Assembly (NCBI RefSeq): GCF_011075055.1
Contig: NC_058143.1
Span: 15,822,930 to 15,886,929 of the forward strand
Direction of reading: 5' to 3'
DNA from: Mangifera indica
Taxonomy: Eukaryota > Streptophyta > Magnoliopsida > Sapindales > Anacardiaceae
DNA: 64,000 bases
The notes beneath the pieces were generated by a model that was given only the letters and a program-made list of their open reading frames with translations, had not been told where the DNA came from and did not search any database. Shown one piece after another: positions 37,255 to 47,377 of the stretch. The position numbers were made by a program, and so were the translations under genes. Positions within the stretch are counted from its first letter, which is position 1. Each line of letters opens with the position of its first letter.

Positions 37255-40200
37255 TCAATACACTTCCTTTGTCTCTGCTGCTTCGATCTTTGGAACATCC
37301 TCACAGCTTAGTGTTGGTGCTGGTGAATTCATATCATTGTCCATCTTTCCTGCTGTTTCAACAACAGATGATAACTCACATTCATCAGAAGCTTCAGAAC
37401 ATGGGTCTGAAGCCAATGAATCTGACTGTTGTTCTAAAGCAAATGAATCTGGTTCATGTGATTGAGATGCAACTGATGATTGAATAATTGGTAGAAAACT
37501 TCCAGATTTCATTACTTCAGACTTTTTAGCATCATCCTCCCTCATACGTTTTGCATATGCTTCATAGTTGAACCCAGTTGTGTTTTTCCCTCCAAAAACA
37601 GTTTCCAACTTATCCATATCAAAGAGGGCTTCCATTATCCTCTGGCTCTGAATGTCATCAGAGTAGGCAAACCTCACTTTTTTGTACGTCTTTGGCTCAA
37701 GGAAAGGTTTCACCATCTGTAACAAAAAAAATGGTTCACCATAAAAGTCATAAAATAGATTATATCAAACTTCATAGCAAGTTTACTTGGAGCAGAGCAT
37801 TGCATTGACAGAGCAGGAGACACCAAGTTTTCATCTCTCAGCAATTCTATGATGGAAAAAGCTAGCAATATTTTCTATAGTACTGTTCTACTTATTCTTC
37901 AGATTCATTATTCATATAAAAAATTGAAAAAAAAAAAAGGAAAATGGGATGAAATTCGCTTCATGAAATTCCTAAAGTGTTCTAAAACAATGATCTCATG
38001 TAAAAGTAAACTACTCATAGTTATCAGCAGGACAAAGCCAATGGAAAATCAATTAAACAAAATAATCACATTAAAACAACTTACCTCGGAACTGATATTT
38101 AAAAGAGACTGCATCTTACATTTTGGATATAGATTGATGGAAGAGGTCCTTATATCACTATCCAAATATTTTAGAAAGGACAAAGTAACACACACATGTA
38201 TATTGGTTGGTCTTCACTTATGCAGAAACTCACTTTTTTGAAGTTCACTCTAATCAAGAATGCATGAGTTGATTCCAGAAACCATGACTTAATTAGGAGA
38301 TCAAAAATTTTCTTATACAAATTCACTTTAAAAAAGAAGATAAAATTCCTCAAAACTTCAATCAACTTGTAATGCTGAAAGTTAATTTATGGATCCAGAA
38401 GTTGAAGAGTGAATTTAAGTCAAAATTCAAATTTGCAGATGACACCTTAACTTTTGCACAAATAGTTACACAATTATAATTTTAAAAGAGCAATGCTTTG
38501 TGTACACAATTAGATATATAATTATTTACTCATATGATGTATCATCATGTGATTGAGTGATACCTTATTATTAATTTAAAATCACTTAATCGCATGATGA
38601 CACATTATTTAGGTACACAATTGTGTACCTAAAAGTGTGTACGTATAATTTTATTGATTACAAAAAGTGTTTGATATAATTTTGCACTGGCTTGATCTGA
38701 TGGTTCACAAATTATTGTTATTTGTCAGAGAAAAGGGGAATAAGAAATTTGTGGCGTTAAGTATTTTTTTAATCACAAAGCCTACATAAGTAGACGGGCA
38801 TCTTCACAGAACACTTAATGGAAGTGGAGGGTAAGCATATTCTGTGATTACTAAGATTTACAGTGTACTGGCAACACCACAGATCAGAAAGCAAAGCCTA
38901 TATCACGATGGAGATGTAATTACGTACCGCCCAAAAAGATTCAAATACTTTAGGAGGATTATAGAGGATTGCCAGGCCCAATCTCTCAGGGAAATGATTC
39001 TGCAAGACATTAGCTGTTTCTCGAGTTACCTTGATTGATATGCTTGACATTGTCCACCTTTGAAAATCAATCAGCCAAACCATTTGCTCATTCTCAGGGT
39101 TCAAATTCATAATAGCATTTTCCATACAATATACCAAGTACTTGATCTGTGATTCTGTTGATTTTGTATTCTGACAGAGGGAAATTATTAAAATCATCAC
39201 TCATTATTTACAATAATTAAACTCAAAATTGTAAAAACAATACAATAAAAGGAGATAAAGAACTAAATAAAAATTCTGATGCAACTACCTGGAAACCTGG
39301 CCTCAAAATAAGAACTGCCCTTCCAAACTTGTCATAGTAATCCGCTCTATAAATTTTTCCAGTCTCAGCTTCTTGTGCAATGTCTTCCTAGAGCAAGGAC
39401 AAAAGGCTTGTTTCATGGAGAGAACAATAGTTACAAAACGAAACTATCCAAAATCAACAAGCAAGCAACATACTGCAAAGACTGCGAAACACCAAGCAGC
39501 ATCAATCACACTTTTTAGATAAAATCAAAATCTAAGAGAACACCTCAAATCCAATAATAACAATAAATTCATTTGCAATTTTAGGCCCCTTTGTGAAACA
39601 ATCAATACTTTTCCAGTATATTGCCTTAATCGTATTGCTTTGTCCTGAAATGGATGTAAACCATCTATAAATAAAGGAACACAGTTATTGTGGAAAATAT
39701 CAAAACGACTTGAAAAACACTGGTCGCATAGATAAGACCCATTCAAAGAAACAATCCACCAAATAGCTTGGTTAGATTAAACTTCATTGCAAATGCTATC
39801 TTTCCATCTAACTTTCTTCCTTCAAGAACCAAATTAATAATGCAAAAAACAAACACTGCAAATAATTAAACTCATACCCATCTGATATTCTCTGGCTTAT
39901 ATTGCAGCCTCCACTTCAAGCTTTGTTCCAACATTTTGGTTGCCTTCTTTGTATTCCAATTCCGAGCTATAAGATACCTTATTATTGAGGCATCTGAACA
40001 AAGGGCTGGAAGTTTATCAGCCTTTGCACCCAACATTTTCCTAACATCATGGATCTGAATAAAACAACCTGTAAGGACTTCTTTCGTTCAAAATTTTATT
40101 GAACTACAATAAAAACCTCTCTAACAACAAGAATCCACTACAAACTTTGTGCATACAACGAAAAACCATTAACAAAAAGAATATTCAAATATTTAAAATA

Positions 40201-40359
40201 AGTATAACAATTAGCGAAAAATTACCCAAGAAAATTTGAATTTAAACTATATAATTGTAACAACACACTCATTCATCAAATTTATACCTTGCCTCGTTGT
40301 TCCTCAGGTGACAAAGATTTCTCTGCTACATATGGTGGTCTTGACTTTCGACAAGACAT
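37255..40359 (-). CDS. SEC14-like CRAL-TRIO lipid-binding/transfer protein
   Basis: Five coding exons on the minus strand: 40359-40288, 40054-39878, 39387-39289, 39170-38928, 37716-37255; 1053 bp, 350 aa. Residues about 25-83 form the CRAL-TRIO N-terminal helical region (DASIIRYLIARNW, KKATKMLEQSLKWR). The lipid-binding SEC14 fold covers about 84-245, with TGKIYRADYYDKFGRAVLIL, YLVYCMENAI, MVWLIDFQRW, PERLGLAILYNPPKVFESFW and VKPFLEPKTYKKVRF, ending in the LETVFGG gate-like motif. A Ser/Glu-rich tail of about 90 residues follows; no GOLD or nodulin domain is present. Family role: binding or exchange of phosphatidylinositol and other lipids at membranes; the ligand here is unknown. Start: only in-frame ATG before the conserved N-terminal helix. 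Confidence 0.94.
38480..38670. repeat. AT-rich short repeat with CATATGATG/CATCATGTG core
   Basis: ACTCATATGATGTATCATCA then GATTGAGTGATACC, AAATCACTTAATCGCATGAT and TACACAATTGTGTACC. Related words occur at 12480-12610, 21530-21740, 36235-36420 and 46880-47045, suggesting a short MITE-like family. Confidence 0.4.
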
Positions 40360-40969
40360 CGTTTCAAATTTTTAACAAACTGGAAAAAATAAAAAAGTAC
40401 TAGAACATTAATCACGTAAAATTAAAAAAATAAATAAGTGTCAGTAACAGTCAGTTGTTCATAAATATTAAAAAAGTCGAACAAAATATTCTTCATTTTT
40501 TCTGCAAAATTTAATTAAAGAAACAAAATTCTTATTAGATTCTTCCCGTACATTTTCAATAATACAAAATCTACTGATAAGAACAAAAATAAAATGGAAT
40601 TATAGAGAATAATTCACCTTTTTTTCTCAACGAGACGGGCTTATTTTCTCTGGAACCAATCCAGAACTTCACATATAAATAAAATAAAAAAATAGAAGAA
40701 ATGGTGTTCGATATTGTATCATTTGACAGAAAATTTTATGGAAATGAAAAAATTATAGAAGTCAGTTGGTTTTCCGAATATTGAGTCAACGTGATCCGCT
40801 GAATACGTGGCAGTCTAGAAACGATTTTCACTGGTTGATGGCAGTGCTAACAAACAAACGCCACTGATTCACTGTTATTTTACGTATTTTTGTTTGTGTT
40901 CGCTTCTATATGCACGATCGTCTCTCTGTTATGTGCGACGTGTCGTTGATAGTTAACTTTAAGGGAAAA

Positions 40970-41933
40970 GGACTAGTTCCCACCCAACTTTTACCCTAAT
41001 TTTAAACTCACATCCACAGGAGATGAAAAACTCAAACTCCCACCCATAACCAAACGGCCATCCAAATTTTTAGTTAGGGACAGAGGTAAAATCGTTATTT
41101 TACCTATAAACTTTAAAACTTTAAAATTTTATCATTTCCTCCTTTCAAGTTTTAAAAACTAACATCTTAACACATCCTCAATGTTTGAAAATTTTAAATT
41201 TTACCCCTAATGTTTGCTTCCTTCTCCGGCCACCATTGACGGTCGACACATTCCACCGATCTCTCATCTCCAACTACAAAGGACGACGAAGGATAACCCC
41301 TCATCACTTAGATCTGGACGACGAAGAACAGATGAAAGATGACGTTTCGTCGTCGTGTCTAGATGACATGACTAGCGACGAAGAACAATGAAGTGTTGTT
41401 CTTTGTAATCTGGGTGGAGTGACAAAGAGATCTCTATCTCTTCGTTGCATCATGCGACGAAGAGATTTTTGTCGCACTATACAACGAAGAGATCTTTGTC
41501 TTTTCGTTGCACCGTGCGACGAGGAGATGAAGATCTCTTCATCACACCATCGTTATAGTACCAGGAGAAGGAGGAGGCTAGAGACGACGTTGGCAAATGA
41601 AGTTGAATAATGGGGGTGAAACTGTTATTTTTGAAAGATATAAGGGGCGACTGAGTTTTAAAAATTGTGGAAACCCTAGGTTTGGGGGTGAAAATGTTAC
41701 TTTTTAAAATTTTAAAACTTTAAGTAAAGGTAAAATATTAGTTTCTAAAACTTGGGGCCGGAAAGTAATAAATTTTAAAACTTTTTAATATAAATAGTAA
41801 AATAACTATTTTATCTCTCTTTTTAATAGAAAAAATTAACAGAAATTTGTCTATAGGTGGGAATAGGAGTTTTTCATCTTTTATAAATGTAGGTTTGAAA
41901 ATGACCTAAAAATTGAGTGAAAAATAGTTTTTT
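40970..41933. mobile_element. MULE-like non-autonomous element (copy D)
   Basis: The left end (GGGAAAAGGACTAGTTCCCA, CCCAACTTTTACC, then GATGAAAAACTCAAACTCCC) is the inverse of the right end (41840-41933: GGTGGGAATAGGAGTTTTTC ... CCTAAAAATTGAGTG ... TTTTTTTCCC). Flanks GTTAACTTT and GTTAAAACA may be an eroded target duplication. Interior 41380-41560 carries strong hairpins such as ATCTCTTCGTTGC/GCGACGAAGAGAT around GCATCATGC. Short open frames inside are not convincing genes. Confidence 0.7.
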
Positions 41934-42884
41934 TCCCGTTAAAACAAATTAATTTTTTCTTCCAGGCCCAAAAAAAAAAAAAAAACTTCGCCATATTTTT
42001 TATCTTGACAAGCTTTATATCAACAATGGCCCGCAATAGAAAACACAAAAAAAAAAACCCTTAGACAATCAGTCATTAGCCAATTTAAAAAATATAATTA
42101 ACTTATGTTTAGGGTTGATACATCACAATTCGAAAAAAAAAAAAAAAGACTCTAAAGTCTAAATCAGTTACAAATAATATTTCTATCCCATCATTGTTAA
42201 ACAGGTACATAATTTCATCCCAATAACACACACCCTATTGGAAAACATTTTTCCAAAACGAAAATAGTTGAATAAGTTTGTGCACCTATAAAAGACTACT
42301 AGCTCTATATGTTGACGAGAACCGAAGGTCATATTCAAAGGATCTCAAATTATCATCAGCACACCTTGCTCCAAGAGCCAACATAAACAGTAGGCAACAC
42401 AGGAAGCTCTTTTAGGACGACATTCTAAACTAACATTTGTCATTTATAAAATTTATAAATTTAGTAGTGTTTTAACCTCAATTATCGATAAGATAAACCA
42501 ATGTTATCTAATCTCTAGACTACCAACACACAACTACTCGAATGCCCTTATAGATCTTCTAGAAGAAGGTGATTGAGTATGCACGTGATATACAACATTC
42601 TTAAATTCTTACCTTGGTAGTAAAGCTTTTTTCGTTAATTTACGATAAAAATCTCATTTACATTTTCCTAACTAAACTACAAACAAAATTTTCATAAAAG
42701 CTATATATTCAGTTCCGAACAGATCCTCAGTTCCTTAAATGGCTGTTATAATGATAACTAGTTTTTGCGGTAGTTGGTTCTTATTATGATGCTTGTTCAT
42801 TGATTATGCCACTGATTTGATTCCTTTTATAAGCTTTATTTATTCTTTTATTTTTTTATTTATATACAGTAGTTGATTGTACAT

Positions 42885-43370
42885 AAGAGGGTTGGGCCCA
42901 GCCTCCCTTTTTCCCCCAGCCCGTGGGTACTGTCACTCTGTAGCAGTTATTTCGTACCTGTGGACCGTGTCCTGGGCCATGAAGTATGGCCTGTGGGCCT
43001 ATCCGATCTAACATGACAGTATTCATAATTTTTTTAAATTATTAATTATTTATTATTATATGAAAAATCTAAATAATTAATTTGGAAATCAAAAGTATTT
43101 ATTAATGTTATAGAGAATTAAAAAAGAATAAAAAATTATTATTAATATTATGAAAAAATAAAAAAATTAATATAGTAAATTTAAATTTATTAATTATTTG
43201 TTAATAATATTAGAGGGAAAAACAAAATATTAGTTTGGAAATTTTGAAAAATATAATAAAAATTAATATATATACAAAATTAATAGGTTGGCCCATTGGG
43301 GGTTTAGCATGACACAACTCACTATAATACAGATCATATCGCAAGTTTTAATATTTATGTAAGCCAATCC
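42885..43370. mobile_element. Possible hAT-like GGGCC-rich element
   Basis: GGGTTGGGCCCAGCC, GTCCTGGGCCATG and GTGGGCCTATCC at the left (42887-43015) and GTTGGCCCATTGGGG with GCATGACACAACTC at the right (43288-43322) surround about 270 bp of AT-rich sequence, as in the element at 7000-7865. The inverted ends are not clear enough to delimit it firmly. Confidence 0.35.
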
Positions 43371-44204
43371 AATACAATCCATTACCACTTTTTATATGTC
43401 TTTTCTCTTTACATGTTTCGTGTTAAAACTTGACTATCCCAAAATTAATCACACGAAAGAGATAAAAGTTCAAATGGTCTATATTAAAATTTTTCTATCC
43501 TAAAACTAATTATACTGAATAAATAAAATTTTAAATTTAATAATCAATTTTACAGTTATTATATTAAATTAGTTAAAAATATAATTATTATTTAAATAAA
43601 TTAAAATTTTAATTTTTAAATTACATTAAAAAAAAATTAAACTCAGTTTATGGAAGAATTTTTTTCATTGTTATCCAAACTATTCTTAAGGCCAATCCGT
43701 GCCCAAACTTTGTAGTCATCCACTGCTTGTCCTGACCCGAAACATTTCTGAGTCACTTTCACGCCATCTGTGGGAATTCATTAGTTCAGGTACTTCAGGT
43801 GCTGACATCATTTCTGAACTACATAATCTCCATATTCCTCCCAAATTAGTTTCTCTTCAGCAATAGTGGAGGAGTGTCGAAATAGAATAAATGCTTCAAT
43901 TTCTGAAGGCGCCGTTAACGGTGGGCAGCACAGAGTTTTGAAATTGGCTCAGAACAAAGTAACTTTTTTCCCAAAAAGTTGAATCACAGGTTCTCTGTTT
44001 CTAAATGGCGTTGGGCCTAACCTAATCCTTATCTTCATTTCACCGTCAAATCATTATTTATTTTCTTTTCTGGATGCCTCTGATCAGATTTTTTTTTTTT
44101 TTTAATGGAAATAGAGATATCTTATCAAAAGGAACAAATGCTTTTACATATGTTGCTTTTGCCAACCTACTCTGCACTCAATTATATTTGTTCTTGTATT
44201 TAAT

Positions 44205-44277
<73 letters not shown>
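44205..44277 (+). repeat. Compound microsatellite (CA)n(TA)n
   Basis: About 13 CA units followed by about 23 TA units in an intergenic stretch. Confidence 0.95.
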
Positions 44278-44281
<4 letters not shown>

Positions 44282-44617
44282 GTCATAGCCTGGATCTGTC
44301 TTCTAAAATTTATAATTTGGGATAGATTTTTATTCCTCTGCTAAGTATTTATATATTTGAAAAAAAATTAAATATATTAAAATAGTAAAAATAAAAAAAT
44401 AATATTAATAAGTAAATCACAGATTAATCTATATCTGTAAGGCCAAATATGGGTTTTAAAAAACACTATCCATATAAATTATCCGGTTTTAACCCGTATT
44501 TATTTTATCCACATCTGGTCCACATGCCCGGTTGTTAGCTATAGATGCCCTGCTGCTGAACAAATGGCAGGTTTTCTTGTTTGCAAAGTGGGGCAGTAAT
44601 GAAGTGTACTACAAGCT

Positions 44618-44722
44618 ATGGCTCTGTTAGCAGTTGGTGGCCTGGATTTAGATTTAAACTTAGCATCTGCTGAAACCCTCATTTTCATGGGGCATGAAGG
44701 GAATCAAATGCGGGACCATTAG
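44618..44722 (+). other. Short open frame with an EAR-like LDLDLNL motif
   Basis: A 34-codon frame MALLAVGGLDLDLNLASAE... ending at TAG. LxLxL motifs recruit TOPLESS-type co-repressors in plant transcription factors. Upstream in-frame stops and the absence of a partner domain argue for a chance frame or a fragment of a decayed transcription-factor gene. Listed as an observation only. Confidence 0.2.
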
Positions 44723-47140
44723 GTTATTGACATTTTGCCTTATATTTGTTGTTTTCTCAGTTGTCAATGTTTTATTTATTATCAAAGGCAAACTCTTTTG
44801 TGGTTTTCTTTGTACTAACTAGCGCATGACCCGGAAGACTTGACAGTCAGCCTGGGTCCACTTTTTCAAAATTGATAAAGAACAAAAAAGAGGAGAAGCC
44901 CCTACCCTCATTTTTTCTTGAATTATTTTTTAGTCCAAACATTTTTGAAAATCCTTATTCCTTCTAATACTAATTTCACGTCTCCCCTCCAAATTGAAAT
45001 TCTTCCTTTTTAAAACCCATTTTCAAAACTCATGTTGCTTTATTATTTTATTTCACAAATATTATTTTCATTATAAAATTTGTGCAACAGATTCTTAAAT
45101 TAGTGAGTGATTTATGTTTTTTAAATATTTTTATTTGTTTCTTCTTCGATTGAATATTATACATGTATGTGTATACTGATTGTGAAATTTATGCAAGTCA
45201 TTTATAGTTGTGTTTTATAGTTAATTATTCTCTTTATCCCTTCCAATTTCTCAAGTTATATGCAAAATAAAACCTTTCAAATTATATTCAAAATAAAAAT
45301 AAAAATTTGGATATATATTTATATAAAAAAGATATATGGGTTTTTGGCGAAATATCCAAATTATATTCAAAATAAGAAATAAGATTTTGGATGCACTTAA
45401 TTACCCAAGTCTCCGTACAATTTACAATGAAAATATAATTAAATGTTTTCAAAATATATCAAAGCAAAAAATTATGTTATATTGAAAAACTTTAGGTATA
45501 TCGTTATAATTTACTTTCATTTTTAAATAATCGATATTCAGACATTCAGATATTCATGTATTATATTTTAACTTGATTTTTTAATTTGTAAATAAAGGAC
45601 ATGTTAATCTTTAATACAGATAATTGAGTTTTGATTTTTATTACTAGATTTATAGCTATATAACCTAAAGTTTGACTATTTCTTTGGTAATGCAACTTTA
45701 AACATTTTTTGTGGATTGTGATTATTGTAAAACATTTTTTATTATATTAAATTTAAGTGAATTTTCTTTTTTTCTCTCTTCACATAAAGAGATTTTTCAT
45801 GTAAAAATTTAATTGTATTATTATATTTTTTCTTTTTAATTTCTTCATACAGTATTATTATTTTTTACTTACGATTTAATAGTTTTTCTAAAAAGATTTT
45901 ATTAATTAATTGATAAATAATAACAAGGCCGAGAACCCCTCTCAATTAAAATCTTGGGTCTATCATTTATTAATTTAAGTGATTAAGAAAAAAAATCTTC
46001 TCCTAAAATATCAGGATCCAATTAGGACGATCTTCCTTACGTATAAAAAACGTAGAGTAATTAACTCGCTTGACTCTAAAACAAGTGGCAATGAGTGTTT
46101 GTTCCATCACCAACATTTTCTTGGCAGAATGAAGTTTTCCTAAAACTAAAGAAAATTTAATAGACAAATATTTTATAAAATGAAAAATTCAGAAAAATAT
46201 TGAAAAATTATTTTACCTCCCGTCAAAAAAATTACATTTTAACGACTGCATTTGATGTCAAATATCCATTTGCCCCCATAGATGTCAAGCAAATATTTTA
46301 ATCACTACTTTTGATGAATGGCAACTGGAGGTTATCTACCTCACCCAATCACGGGCAAATCTTCTCATTTTTTATTAAATTTATTGTTCCACTAAACAAA
46401 TAAAATAATAAATAAATTAAAAATAATTTTTTATCATTTAACAATTAATTAAATTTAAAAATTTACTATTAAAAAATTGAAAATTTGATTATAAATCCTA
46501 AACTTTTTAACGGTAAAAAATGTATTTTTTAAAAAAAAAATTGATAATTTTAACACACAAATTACATCATAATTCAACGAATAACTAATTACTTTTCACT
46601 AATAATTAATTTTAAATTCAAAAATATAATATTAATTACAAAAATAAGATATTTAAAGTAAAAATAAAAAATCACATTAATGGTTGAAAAAAACGAATAC
46701 ATCAGTTCATACTAATTTTATAATTTTATTTAGAAGAAGATTTTCACAAAAATTGGACGAAATATCAATATTTTGAGCTGAAAAATTACGTAGGCAATTT
46801 TAGCTTAGTCACTAATGGTCAAATTTTTTATATATTTAAATAATTTTGGCAAAACCTGTAATATATAATTATGATTAATTATTATAATTTATGAGTATAT
46901 GTTTTTTATATATAATTTAAATTTATAAATAATATATTATTATATGATTAAATATTTTTATTTTTAATTTAAAATTATTTAATTATATGATATATTATTT
47001 ATATATTTAAATTATATATAAAAAAATATGTATATATAATTTTAGGAAAAGGTTAATACTGTATAAACACCCCCCACACTTAAATTAAAAAGAAATAATA
47101 ACCGGACAAAGGTCTGCCGTCGCTTTCAAACCACACCTAC

Positions 47141-47164
47141 GAACGAACGAACGAACGAACGAAC
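47141..47164 (+). repeat. (GAAC)6 microsatellite upstream of MLO
   Basis: Six perfect GAAC units about 210 bp before the MLO start codon, probably in the promoter or leader. Confidence 0.9.
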
Positions 47165-47332
47165 CACGTTCTTTGCATGCGGAATCATAATTTATTTTTT
47201 ATAAATAAGAATTCAATTGATAAAAAAATAAATTTACTGTTTTAAAATTTTTTTAAGAACTTTAATTAATTAATTAAAGTGGACAATAAAAGAGGAATAC
47301 ATAAAAGTTGAAACATTAGGCCGTGAAGAAGA

Positions 47333-47340
<8 letters not shown>

Positions 47341-47373
<33 letters not shown>
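47341..47373 (+). repeat. (GA)n microsatellite in the MLO leader, abutting the start codon
   Basis: About 16 GA dinucleotides end exactly at the ATG (47374). An upstream in-frame ATG would extend the protein through an Arg-Glu run (EREREREM); the downstream MSVGG start fits the MLO family better. Confidence 0.9.

Positions 47374-47377
<4 letters not shown>

Larger units (their letters stand above)
41934..47330. other. Gene-poor AT-rich interval
   Basis: Holds a possible GGGCC-rich hAT-like element, a compound microsatellite, a short EAR-like frame and many A/T runs. Around 43770 CGCCATCTGTGGGAATTCA resembles the primer-binding neighbourhood of Ty3-type LTR elements, without supporting LTRs. 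No gene recognised. Confidence 0.5.

Noticed and set aside
37849..38241. 130-codon plus-strand frame
   Set aside because: It lies within the 1.2-kb intron before the last exon of the SEC14-like gene on the other strand; lysine/isoleucine-rich composition with no family features.
41185..41610. Two plus-strand frames of 63-68 codons
   Set aside because: They lie in the interior of MULE-like copy D and read the hairpin repeats.
43765..43935. Primer-binding-site-like CGCCATCTGTGGGAATTC and GGCGCCGTTAACGGTGGG, suggesting an LTR element
   Set aside because: No LTR pair, no gag or pol fragment and no polypurine tract could be found around it.
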